15,105 nt of DNA from Flavobacteriales bacterium (GTDB taxonomy: Bacteria > Bacteroidota > Bacteroidia > Flavobacteriales > BACL11), in NCBI GenBank assembly GCA_018675825.1, contig JABGXK010000156.1, positions 1 through 15,105 of the forward strand, given 5' to 3'. The translations under genes were made by a program, and so were the position numbers. Below the pieces are notes generated by a model. That model was not told the DNA's origin, ran no database searches, and saw only the letters and a program-made list of their open reading frames with translations. Below, in pieces: positions 1-7,765 of this stretch (its first letter is position 1; each line of letters starts with the position of its first letter).

Positions 1-928
1 GGTTTTACCAATGAATACTGGAGTTGAAGGTGGTGAGACAGCAAATAAGCTCGCTAGAAAATGGGGGTATTTAAAAAAAGGAATCCCGGAAAATAAGGCA
101 AGGATAATCTTTGCTAATGGGAATTTTTGGGGTAGGACATTAGCGGCTATATCAAGTTCTGACGATCCATTGTCATATAAAGGTTTCGGTCCATATATGC
201 CAGGATATAGCTTAATTCCATATAACGATTTGAGTGCTTTGGAGCATGAATTCCAGGACACAAATGTTGCTGCTTTTATGGTTGAGCCTATTCAAGGAGA
301 AGCAGGTGTAGTTGTACCTGATGAAGGTTATCTTTCAGGAGTTAGAGCATTATGTACTAAATACAATGTTTTGTTTATTGCTGATGAGGTTCAAACTGGT
401 ATTGCAAGAACTGGAAAGATGCTAGCTTGTGATTTTGAAGATGCTCGACCAGATATTTTAATTTTAGGAAAAGCTATATCTGGAGGGGTACTGCCTATCT
501 CTGCAGTTCTAGCTGATGATAATATTATGCTTTGTATTCAACCAGGTGAGCATGGCTCAACATTTGGTGGAAACCCTTTAGCTTGTAAAGTAGCTCAAGC
601 AGCTTTAGAAGTAGTGATAGATGAAGATTTAGCTGGTAATGCTAATGTTTTAGGAAAGTTATTTAGAGATGAACTCAATAAAAGATTAGCATCAACAAAT
701 ATTGTAAAATTAGTAAGAGGAAAGGGGCTCCTAAATGCTATCGTTATTAATGATTCTGAGGATAGTTCTACAGCATGGGATATGTGTTTAGCATTAAGGA
801 ATAATGGTTTATTAGCAAAACCTACACATGGAAATATTATTCGCTTTGCTCCTCCATTAGTAATTACTAAAGAACAGCTTCTATATTGTATAGATATTAT
901 AGTAAATACATTAGAAAACTTCGATTAA
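1..928 (+). CDS. rocD: Ornithine--oxo-acid aminotransferase, 5'-truncated by window edge
   Basis: PLP-dependent class III aminotransferase that moves the delta-amino group of ornithine to 2-oxoglutarate, giving glutamate semialdehyde (arginine/ornithine breakdown and proline synthesis, cytosol). The reading frame is open from the first full codon (base 2), so the Met at base 11 is internal (LPMNTGVEGGET is a conserved core motif) and roughly the first 100 residues lie outside the window. Numbered from that Met: the Asp-containing PLP motif DEVQTG at 125-130, the Schiff-base lysine at K154 in LGKAISGGVLP, and the phosphate-contacting HGSTFGGNPL at 181-190. The LGKAxSGGVLP form and the overall match favour ornithine aminotransferase over acetylornithine or GABA aminotransferases. 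The frame is intact to the stop, and the next gene has its own promoter 12 bases further on. Confidence 0.93.
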   Translation, partial: VLPMNTGVEGGETANKLARKWGYLKKGIPENKARIIFANGNFWGRTLAAISSSDDPLSYKGFGPYMPGYSLIPYNDLSALEHEFQDTNVAAFMVEPIQGEAGVVVPDEGYLSGVRALCTKYNVLFIADEVQTGIARTGKMLACDFEDARPDILILGKAISGGVLPISAVLADDNIMLCIQPGEHGSTFGGNPLACKVAQAALEVVIDEDLAGNANVLGKLFRDELNKRLASTNIVKLVRGKGLLNAIVINDSEDSSTAWDMCLALRNNGLLAKPTHGNIIRFAPPLVITKEQLLYCIDIIVNTLENFD

Positions 929-940
929 ATAGATATTTCT

Positions 941-948
941 TATCTTTG
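941..948 (+). promoter_or_regulatory. Bacteroidota -7 promoter element (TATCTTTG)
   Basis: TATCTTTG is a perfect match to the TAnnTTTG -7 consensus of Bacteroidota housekeeping promoters. It lies in the gap after the aminotransferase stop and ends 9 bases before the ATG at 958, so the leader would be only a few bases. No clear TTG -33 element is visible at the usual distance. It supports 958 as the start of the next gene, because the longer upstream ORF start at 886 would put the promoter inside the coding region. Confidence 0.6.
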
Positions 949-957
949 CTTCAGAAA

Positions 958-1401
958 ATGAAAAAAATATTACATAAAATTTGTGTTTATTTACTTGCTT
1001 CATTTGTGCTATTTCTTAGTATAGGTGTTAATATTTCTAAGATTACATGTCATGAAAGTAGTAGTATTGCACTTGGAGATTTTCAATCTGCTTGTCATGA
1101 AGAGATTGATGATATTTGTGTTTTAGAAACTAATACTGAATCATGTTGTAATATTGAGAGAGTTATTACATGTTGTTCCTCATTTAAGAATTTATGTGAT
1201 AAAGAACTTTCTAATATTAGGTATGATTTTTATACTTTGGTTTATGAAAAAATTGATCTTAAAGATGAAGTATTTAATTATATAAATACTTATTCTTTTA
1301 ATTACAATTTATCATTATTCTATGATAGAATTGATTACAATATACCACCTCCTTTATCTAGAAAAATAGTCTTATCTAAAATTCAATCTTTCTTAATTTA
1401 A
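958..1401 (+). CDS. Small Cys-rich exported protein, HYC_CC_PP-like
   Basis: 147-residue protein with an N-terminal hydrophobic segment (about residues 8-26, after MKKILHK) that should act as a signal peptide or membrane anchor. The exported part holds eight cysteines: C31, C46, C54, pairs C63-C64 and C72-C73, and C80, with His at 32 and 47 beside Cys. The tail has a Pro triplet (130-132) and ends in an aliphatic KIQSFLI. A Cys/His cluster, CC pairs and a PP near the C-terminus match the small Bacteroidota family I know as HYC_CC_PP, usually encoded just before a TonB receptor, as here. The canonical HYC is replaced by TCH in this copy. Function is not established; metal binding or delivery to the following receptor is inference. 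Start 958 was chosen over an in-frame ATG at 886, which overlaps the upstream gene and precedes the promoter. Confidence 0.7.
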   Translation: MKKILHKICVYLLASFVLFLSIGVNISKITCHESSSIALGDFQSACHEEIDDICVLETNTESCCNIERVITCCSSFKNLCDKELSNIRYDFYTLVYEKIDLKDEVFNYINTYSFNYNLSLFYDRIDYNIPPPLSRKIVLSKIQSFLI

Positions 1402-1460
1402 AATTTATTTATTGCATCTAATGATGTGTAAGTAAAATTTTAATTTAAATCTAGAGAGAT

Positions 1461-3698
1461 ATGAAAAATATTATAAAAATTTTAATTGTAGTTTGTCTTA
1501 ATTTTAACGCTACAGCTCAAAATATTACCGGAAAGGTTTTAGAGCGAATTTCAAATGACAGAATTACCCCAATTATTGGAGCAAATGTATATTGGGAAAA
1601 TACTACAGTAGGAACTGTAACGAATAATGATGGTGTTTACAATATACCAGAGGCTCCTTCTTTACCTGCTACTCTAATGGTCTCTTTTATTGGATACGAG
1701 ATTGCTGAACAAGAAGTTATAGACGGTGAGTATATCTTTTATATACAATCGTCATTAGAGTTAGATGAGGTTAATATTAAGGGAAAACAAACGAGTTCAA
1801 GATTCTCGACAATTAACACCTTAAATGTGCAAACACTAAATACTCAAGAATTTGAAAAAGCAGCATGTTGTAATTTATCTGAAAGTTTTGAAACTAATGC
1901 AACGGTTGATGTAGTCTATAATGATGCTGTTTCTGGAGCTAAGAAAATTAGAATGCTAGGATTAGATGGTATTTATACACAAATAACTCAAGAAAACTTA
2001 CCTCTAATTAGAGGTCTTTCATCTTCATATGGTTTGACATTTACACCAGGTCCATTTGTAGAATCTATACAGATTATTAAAGGAGCAGGGTCTGTTATTA
2101 ATGGTTTTGAATCTTTTTCTGGTCAAATTAATTTAGAATATTTTAAGCCTGATTGTTCAGAGAGTCTTTATTATAATCTTTATGGAAACGCTGAAGGTAA
2201 AATTGAAAATAATTTAAGGTTGGTGAAAAAGAATGGAAAATGGAAATCAAATTTATTTGCTCATTTTTCATATCATGATACTGAGATTGATAATAATAAT
2301 GATGGTTTTCTAGACATGCCTCTAATTACCAATTTTAATTTTTTGAATAGATGGAAATTTGAAAACAAGAATGTTGGATTACAATTTTTTGCTCGAGGGT
2401 TTATCGAAGATAGGATAGGTGGAACAATAGAAAATAGATCTAATCCATATTTAGTTGAAATAAATAATAAATTAATTGAACTCTCATCAAAGACAGGATT
2501 CAGGATGCCTGAAAAGAAAGGAAAAAGTAGTGGTCTTCAAACATCATTTAGACTTCATGATTTTAATGCTGCTTTTGGTGCTAATAAATATAATGGATTG
2601 CAAAAGTCTGCATATTTAAATTTAATTAACCAAACATATGTTAGAGAAGAAAAAAATATTTTAAAATTTGGGTTAAGTCTTTATGCTGATGAAATTGAAC
2701 AAGATATTACTGAATATAATTTAGCAACACCTGATTCCGGAGAAGAAATTTATTCTGAAAATAGAACAGATATTATGCCAGGAATTTTTTCTGAATATTT
2801 TCATAAATGGGGTGAGTTATTTAGTATAACTTCGGGATTAAGAGCTGATTATTATAATAAAACAGATAAATTTTATATGATTCCCAGAGTAAATATGAAA
2901 TATAATCCTAATGAATCAACTGCAATACGAATTTCTGGTGGCCGTGCTTTCAGAAATTCAAATTTTATTTCAGATAATATTTCTCTATTAGCTTCAAATA
3001 GAGAAATTTCATTTGGTGACAATTTTTTACCTGAAATTGCATGGAACTATGGAGTTAATTTAACGCATTGCTTTTATCTTAATGATAGAGAAGGAACTTT
3101 TAATATTGATTTTTATAGAACTGATTTTGAAAATCAGATAGTAGTTGATGTTGAAGATCAAGGTATCCTTAATTTTACTAATTTGTTAGATATACCTAAT
3201 CCTATTTCTTTTTCTAATGCATTTCAAATTGATATTGCTTACGAACTATTTAATCGTTTTGATATGAAATTAGCATATAAAATTAATAATTCTAAAACAT
3301 CATATCTCGGTGGACCAACTTATGATTTTTCTTCTTTATTAGAAACACCTTTACTTCCAAAAGATAGAGCTTTAATTAATTTAGCCTATTCTAATAAAGA
3401 TGCAGATTGGTTATTTGATGCTACATGGAATTATATTGGAAAGTCAAGAATACCAAGACATGAATCAATAGATGCTGAATATTCAGATCCATTTTCTTTA
3501 ATAAATTGTCAGATAACAAAAAAAGTCAATAATTTCGACTTTTATATTGGTATAGAGAATTTACTTAGCTATACTCAAGAGAATCCAATATTAGATTCGT
3601 ATAATCCTAATTCTGATAAATTTGATGCTTCTTTAATTTGGGCACCAGTAACGGGAAGAAAGATATATTTCGGTCTTAGATATAAATTAAATAATTAA
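1461..3698 (+). CDS. TonB-dependent outer-membrane receptor with carboxypeptidase-regulatory domain
   Basis: 745-residue outer-membrane transporter powered by TonB/ExbBD. In order: signal peptide (1-19/20, ending NATAQ), a carboxypeptidase-regulatory-like beta-sandwich (about 21-98, with GANVYWENTTVGTVTNNDG and VSFIGYE), a plug domain (about 115-228), and a 22-strand-type barrel to a C-terminal FGLRYKLNN strand. The plug region carries KAACCNLSESFETN (133-146, Cys pair 136-137), MLGLDGIYTQ and a GLSSSYG / INGFES pattern. I recall these from Bacteroidota receptors co-encoded with HYC_CC_PP and heavy-metal-associated (HMA) proteins, so a metal or metallophore substrate is plausible but not shown. 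It lies 59 bases after the Cys-rich gene with no obvious promoter between, so they are likely co-transcribed. Its 3' end overlaps the convergent mutase gene by 4 bases. Confidence 0.88.
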   Translation: MKNIIKILIVVCLNFNATAQNITGKVLERISNDRITPIIGANVYWENTTVGTVTNNDGVYNIPEAPSLPATLMVSFIGYEIAEQEVIDGEYIFYIQSSLELDEVNIKGKQTSSRFSTINTLNVQTLNTQEFEKAACCNLSESFETNATVDVVYNDAVSGAKKIRMLGLDGIYTQITQENLPLIRGLSSSYGLTFTPGPFVESIQIIKGAGSVINGFESFSGQINLEYFKPDCSESLYYNLYGNAEGKIENNLRLVKKNGKWKSNLFAHFSYHDTEIDNNNDGFLDMPLITNFNFLNRWKFENKNVGLQFFARGFIEDRIGGTIENRSNPYLVEINNKLIELSSKTGFRMPEKKGKSSGLQTSFRLHDFNAAFGANKYNGLQKSAYLNLINQTYVREEKNILKFGLSLYADEIEQDITEYNLATPDSGEEIYSENRTDIMPGIFSEYFHKWGELFSITSGLRADYYNKTDKFYMIPRVNMKYNPNESTAIRISGGRAFRNSNFISDNISLLASNREISFGDNFLPEIAWNYGVNLTHCFYLNDREGTFNIDFYRTDFENQIVVDVEDQGILNFTNLLDIPNPISFSNAFQIDIAYELFNRFDMKLAYKINNSKTSYLGGPTYDFSSLLETPLLPKDRALINLAYSNKDADWLFDATWNYIGKSRIPRHESIDAEYSDPFSLINCQITKKVNNFDFYIGIENLLSYTQENPILDSYNPNSDKFDASLIWAPVTGRKIYFGLRYKLNN

Positions 3699-6600
3699 GA
3701 TTTAAGAAGTTTTTCTAAAATCGAGATTGCTGAATCAGCAATTACAGTTCCTGGTCCAAATATATCATAGACTCCTTTTTTAAATAGATAGTCATAGTCT
3801 TTTTTTGGTATAACACCTCCAGCAATTACAAGGATATCGTTATTATGCTTATTTAATAGTTCAATTACTTGGGGAATAAGCGTTTTATGACCTGCAGCTA
3901 ATGATGATATACCTAAGATGTGTATGTCATTTTCAAGTGCTTGCTTAGCCACTTCTTCTGGAATTTGAAATAAGGGTGCTATATCTACATCAAATCCTAG
4001 ATCTGCAAATGAAGTTGCTACAACTTTAGCACCTCTGTCATGTCCATCTTGACCCATTTTAGCAATCATTATTCTAGGTCTTCTACCTTTTATTTTTGCA
4101 AATTTATCTGATAGTTCTAGAGCTTTTTTAAAGTTATTGTTATCCTGAATTTCCATTTTATATACTCCTGATATTATTTGATTTCTAGCTTGATATCTAC
4201 CAAACACTTTTTCACATGCACTAGATATCTCTCCAAGGGTTGCTCTTTCTTTAGCAGCTTTAACTGCTAATTCTAGAAGATTTCCTTTATTATTTTTACA
4301 ACTTTCTGTTATGTTCTCTAAGGCTAATGTAACATTTTTTTGATTTCTTTCTTTTTTAATTTTTTTCAGAATATTTATTTGTGACTCACGTACTAATTTA
4401 TTGTCAATTTCTAGTAATTCAATTTCTTTATCCTGAGTATTTATTTTATTTGTATTAAGCCCAATAATTAGATCTTTTTTACTGTCAATTCTTGCTTGTT
4501 TTCTTGCTGCAGCTTGTTCTATTCTCATTTTTGGAATACCTCTCTCAATAGCTTTTTCCATTCCTCCTAATTCTTCTATTTCAGAGATTTGTTTCCATGC
4601 TTTTTGGCAGATGTCATGAGTTAATTTCTCAACATAGTATGATCCACCCCAAGGGTCAACTGTGTCACAAATTCCAGTTTCATCTCTTAAATAAATTTGA
4701 GTATCTCTTGCAATCTTTGCTGAAAAATCTGTTGGAAGAGCTATTGCTTCATCTAGAGCATTTGTATGTAAACTTTGTGTTCCTCCCATAATTGCTGCCA
4801 TGGCCTCTATACATGTTCTTGTAATATTGTTAAATGGATCTTGTTCGGTTAATGTCCATCCACTTGTTTGACAGTGTGTTCGTAATGACATTGATTTATT
4901 ATTTTTGGGATTAAATTCTTTTACAATTTTTGCCCATAATATTCTAGCAGCTCTAAGTTTTGCTATTTCCATAAAATAATTCATTCCTATTCCCCAAAAG
5001 AATGATAATCTTGGAGCAAATTCATCAATCTCTAATCCTGATTTTAATCCATTTCTTATATATTCGAGTCCATTTGCTAGAGTAAAAGCTAATTCTAAAT
5101 CAGCAGTAGCACCTGCTTCTTGTATATGATAACCAGAGATTGAAATACTATTAAAGTTTTTCATTTTTTTTGATGTATATTTAAATATATCTCTAACTAT
5201 TCTCATAGATTCTTTTGGTGGATATATGTAAGTATTCCTTACCATGAATTCTTTTAGAATATCATTTTGTATTGTACCTCTAAGGTTATTTAAATCAATT
5301 CCTTGTTCTTGAGCTGCTACAATATAGAAGGCTAATATTGGTAGGACAGCACCATTCATTGTCATTGATACAGATGTTCTATCTAATGGAATTCCTTCAA
5401 AAAGTAATTTCACATCTTCTACAGTGTCAATTGCTACTCCAGCCATTCCTACATCACCTTCAACTCTTTTATGATCAGAATCATATCCTCTATGCGTTGC
5501 TAAATCAAATGCAACTGATAATCCTTTTTGTCCAGCTTTGAGATTTTTTTTATAAAATAAATTGGATTCTTTTGCTGTAGAGAATCCTGCGTATTGACGA
5601 ATAGTCCATGGTTTTGTAACAAACATTGTGCTATATGGTCCTCTTAGAAATGGCGGTTTTCCTGCAATAAATTCTAAATGTTCTATTTCTGTGATATCTT
5701 CCTTGTTATAATACGATTTGATTTTAATCTGTTCAGCAGATGTAAATGTTGTAGTATCTTTTTCATGATTTGATATAGCTGAAATGTTATAATCTTTTAT
5801 TAATTCATTTGTTAAATATTCTATATAGTACGACCCATGTGAAGAATCTTTTACTTTATCTAAATAACTTTCATTAAAAAGTATTTTATGTTGATTTCTA
5901 GCTATTCTATCTGAAAAGTCATTAGTTTCTTCATAGCTTGAATTATATGATCTAGACATTATTGCATTTGCTCCTCCTATTATTGCAGACATACATTCAG
6001 TAGTAGTGCTTATAATATTGTTAAAACCTTTATCTTCAGTTTTATTTGCTTTAGAAGTAGATGTAAATATATAAGGGTCTAATCCAGTTTTTGATTTCCA
6101 AAGAAATCTAAATGCTCTTATTTTTGAAATTTCAAGAAAGAAATTATTATATATTGTAAAATGAAATTGAACATCTCCTTCAATTAATTTTCCTTGTTTA
6201 TATGCATGTGAAATTTGTTCTTTAGCAGTATTTCCTTTTGCATATACTGTGTTTTTAATATTCTTTATTCTTAGATTTTCTAATCCATGAATAGCACCAA
6301 TGATATTATTTTTTTTAGAATATTTTTTAAGCTCTTTTATAAATATCTTATTGTAGTTTATGAAATCTATTCTAATATATTCTGTATTGATGTCTTTTAG
6401 TAGAATCTCAATGTTATTTGGGTTAGAGAAGCATAATCCACTGATGCCGTTGTTTAATGCGTTTAATGCTTTCTTATTTGCTTTAATAGCATTTCTTGCA
6501 TCAATCAATTGATAGCTCTCATAGATTTTAGGAAATTCTAAGGTTGTATTTAATTGATTATTACTAAAAAAAGGAGATATTTTTATTTTTTCAACCTTCT

Positions 6601-6700
6601 TAAATAAATTGTTGTAATCTTCATCTTTGAATTCAGATTTTATATTTTCTTGCCACTCTTTTACTGTAGAATTTGTGAATTTTTTAAAAAGATTACTCAT
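3695..6700 (-). CDS. mutA-mutB: Fused methylmalonyl-CoA mutase: shortened MutA plus full MutB in one chain
   Basis: Adenosylcobalamin enzyme interconverting (R)-methylmalonyl-CoA and succinyl-CoA in the cytosol. Residues 1 to about 305 resemble the small, non-catalytic subunit MutA (opening MSNLFKKF.NSTVKEWQ; STTTECMSAIIGGANAI at 231-247; GSYYIEYLTNEL at 289-300). From about 319 on it is a complete MutB: RGPYSTMF and TIRQYAGFSTAKESN at the N-terminal barrel edge, Y370, Y524-H525 in SGYHIQEAGA, TDFSAKIARDTQ, and the C-terminal cobalamin domain with K881, D885 and axial H887 in KMGQDGHDRG, plus GGVIP. By comparison with Propionibacterium numbering these are Y89, Y243/H244, K604, D608 and H610. 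MutA and MutB are normally separate genes forming a heterodimer; here the MutA part also lacks roughly the last 90 residues usual in flavobacterial MutA. The gene overlaps the upstream divIC-like gene by 8 bases (translational coupling). No meaB chaperone or epimerase gene is in view. Confidence 0.9.
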   Translation of the reverse strand: MSNLFKKFTNSTVKEWQENIKSEFKDEDYNNLFKKVEKIKISPFFSNNQLNTTLEFPKIYESYQLIDARNAIKANKKALNALNNGISGLCFSNPNNIEILLKDINTEYIRIDFINYNKIFIKELKKYSKKNNIIGAIHGLENLRIKNIKNTVYAKGNTAKEQISHAYKQGKLIEGDVQFHFTIYNNFFLEISKIRAFRFLWKSKTGLDPYIFTSTSKANKTEDKGFNNIISTTTECMSAIIGGANAIMSRSYNSSYEETNDFSDRIARNQHKILFNESYLDKVKDSSHGSYYIEYLTNELIKDYNISAISNHEKDTTTFTSAEQIKIKSYYNKEDITEIEHLEFIAGKPPFLRGPYSTMFVTKPWTIRQYAGFSTAKESNLFYKKNLKAGQKGLSVAFDLATHRGYDSDHKRVEGDVGMAGVAIDTVEDVKLLFEGIPLDRTSVSMTMNGAVLPILAFYIVAAQEQGIDLNNLRGTIQNDILKEFMVRNTYIYPPKESMRIVRDIFKYTSKKMKNFNSISISGYHIQEAGATADLELAFTLANGLEYIRNGLKSGLEIDEFAPRLSFFWGIGMNYFMEIAKLRAARILWAKIVKEFNPKNNKSMSLRTHCQTSGWTLTEQDPFNNITRTCIEAMAAIMGGTQSLHTNALDEAIALPTDFSAKIARDTQIYLRDETGICDTVDPWGGSYYVEKLTHDICQKAWKQISEIEELGGMEKAIERGIPKMRIEQAAARKQARIDSKKDLIIGLNTNKINTQDKEIELLEIDNKLVRESQINILKKIKKERNQKNVTLALENITESCKNNKGNLLELAVKAAKERATLGEISSACEKVFGRYQARNQIISGVYKMEIQDNNNFKKALELSDKFAKIKGRRPRIMIAKMGQDGHDRGAKVVATSFADLGFDVDIAPLFQIPEEVAKQALENDIHILGISSLAAGHKTLIPQVIELLNKHNNDILVIAGGVIPKKDYDYLFKKGVYDIFGPGTVIADSAISILEKLLKS

Positions 6701-7007
6701 TATTTCTTCTGATTATATAAAGATCTTCATTTTCTTTTTTCATTAAGAATTTTTCTCTTGCAAATTTCTCTATTTTTTCTTTATCATTTAATAAGTCTTG
6801 AAATTCAGTACTGTCGCTTTCAATTTCTTTAGTATAAAATAATTTAGTTTTTTCTAACTCTTTGATTTCTTTTTTTAGTTTACTTTGGTTAATTAAATTA
6901 TAATTATCAAAAAAAATAATCCAAATAATAAATATTGCTAATGCAATGGAATACTTATTTCTTAGATATTTTGGGATTTTTTGTATGATCCCTTTATAGT
7001 TAATCAT
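6693..7007 (-). CDS. Septum formation initiator, FtsB/DivIC family
   Basis: 104-residue bitopic membrane protein of the divisome. A short basic cytoplasmic N-terminus (1-18) is followed by one transmembrane helix (about 19-34, IALAIFIIWIIFF), a Lys/Glu-rich coiled coil (about 41-75), and the family's terminal block EKIEKFAREKFLMKKENED (78-96) then LYII. FtsB/DivIC proteins bridge FtsL, FtsQ/DivIB and septal peptidoglycan synthesis; Bacteroidota members are commonly named DivIC. A perfect -7 element lies 5 bases upstream of the ATG, so the gene probably heads its own transcript. Its last codons overlap the ATG of the mutase gene (ATGAGTAA), a pairing of division gene and mutase that I recall as recurrent in flavobacteria, often with a uridine kinase upstream; no uridine kinase gene is present here. 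Confidence 0.85.
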   Translation of the reverse strand: MINYKGIIQKIPKYLRNKYSIALAIFIIWIIFFDNYNLINQSKLKKEIKELEKTKLFYTKEIESDSTEFQDLLNDKEKIEKFAREKFLMKKENEDLYIIRRNNE

Positions 7008-7012
7008 ATCTA

Positions 7013-7020
7013 CAAATATA
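7013..7020 (-). promoter_or_regulatory. -7 promoter element (TATATTTG) for divIC-mutase unit
   Basis: Read on the minus strand, TATATTTG matches TAnnTTTG perfectly and is followed by TAGAT and then the ATG at 7007. With only 5 bases between element and start codon, transcription should begin at or within a few bases of the ATG, giving a leaderless or nearly leaderless mRNA. No TTG is seen at the -33 position. Confidence 0.55.
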
Positions 7021-7047
7021 GATAAGTTAATTATTTGTGGAAGTTAT

Positions 7048-7066
7048 TACTAAATGGTATTTAGTA
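7048..7066 (-). repeat. Hairpin over the methylase stop codon
   Basis: TACTAAAT and ATTTAGTA form a perfect 8-bp inverted repeat around a 3-base loop. On the minus strand it spans the TAA stop (7061-7063) of the RsmI-like methylase and lies just before the divIC promoter. It could end or stabilise the dnaA-operon transcript, but the stem is AT-only apart from one G-C pair and no U-tract follows on the minus strand, so it is not a classical intrinsic terminator. Confidence 0.3.
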
Positions 7067-7765
7067 TAAAAGAAAAATTGATGGTTGTTTGTTAATATTA
7101 ATCTTAATTGTTTTCCATTCTGATATTGTTTTAGTTAAGATAGATTCTTTTTCAGTTGTAATGTTTGAGGCAATACAAAGTCTTGATTGTGGACGACAGG
7201 TTTTTAAAATAACTTCAAGTAATTGATTGTTTCTATATGGAGTTTCCATAAAGATCTGTGTTTGTTTTTGTGTATGAGCTAATTTTTCAAGTTGTTTGAT
7301 TTTATTAATTCTCTCTTTTGATTCAATTGCTAGATATCCATTAAAAGCAAAATTTTGCCCATTCATGCCTGAAGCCATTAGCGCTAGTAAAATAGACGAT
7401 GGTCCTACTAATGGAGTTACTATAATATTGAAGTTATGTGCATATTCAACTATTTTTGATCCAGGGTCTGCTACTGAAGGGGTGCCTGCTTCAGATATTA
7501 AGCCTACATCTTCACCTGCTAATATGTGTAGTAGCAAATCTTGTTCATAGTCAATTGAATCGTGTTTCCCATATGCGTAAAACATAGTTTGTTCAATATC
7601 TTTTGCAGGATAGATTTTTTTTATAAATCTTCTTGCTGATCTAATATTTTCTACAATAAAAATATTTGTTTTTTTAATTGTATTAAATATAATTGGAGGG
7701 ATATTTTGTTTTTCAGTGTTTTCGCCAATTACTGTAGGTATTAATATTAATTTACCTTTTATCAT
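7061..7765 (-). CDS. RsmI-like SAM-dependent methyltransferase (tetrapyrrole-methylase fold)
   Basis: 234-residue protein of the corrin/porphyrin methyltransferase fold. N-terminal strand GKLILIPTVIGE (4-15), the SEAGTPSVADPG loop (91-102), the SAM-site segment LVGPSSILLALMASGMNGQ (119-137) then FNGYL, and IFMETPYRN (171-179) are the hallmarks of the RsmI group, which 2'-O-methylates 16S rRNA C1402. At 234 residues it is shorter than E. coli RsmI (about 286) and lacks the C-terminal extension. It fits the second, shorter RsmI-like paralogue annotated generically as SAM-dependent methyltransferase in Bacteroidota, so its exact target is uncertain. It is the third gene of the dnaA operon; its start overlaps the phosphatase gene by 14 bases. 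Confidence 0.82.
   Translation of the reverse strand: MIKGKLILIPTVIGENTEKQNIPPIIFNTIKKTNIFIVENIRSARRFIKKIYPAKDIEQTMFYAYGKHDSIDYEQDLLLHILAGEDVGLISEAGTPSVADPGSKIVEYAHNFNIIVTPLVGPSSILLALMASGMNGQNFAFNGYLAIESKERINKIKQLEKLAHTQKQTQIFMETPYRNNQLLEVILKTCRPQSRLCIASNITTEKESILTKTISEWKTIKININKQPSIFLLY

Noticed and set aside
886..957. Upstream extension of the Cys-rich gene from the ATG at 886
   Set aside because: It overlaps the aminotransferase by 43 bases, the extra residues are not a signal peptide, and the -7 element at 941-948 lies inside it.
4597..5541. Plus-strand ORFs at 4597-4791 and 5338-5541
   Set aside because: They lie antisense within the conserved MutB coding sequence, have no recognisable domain, and their composition is a shadow of the other strand.
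3695..6700. Fused mutase as a frameshift or stop-loss artefact
   Set aside because: The frame is open throughout and both halves keep family motifs on either side of the junction. A simple frameshift would not remove about 90 residues and leave a clean in-frame join, though an assembly deletion still needs read-level exclusion.
7296..7550. Plus-strand 84-codon ORF
   Set aside because: Antisense to the SAM-methylase core motifs; no domain or start signal.
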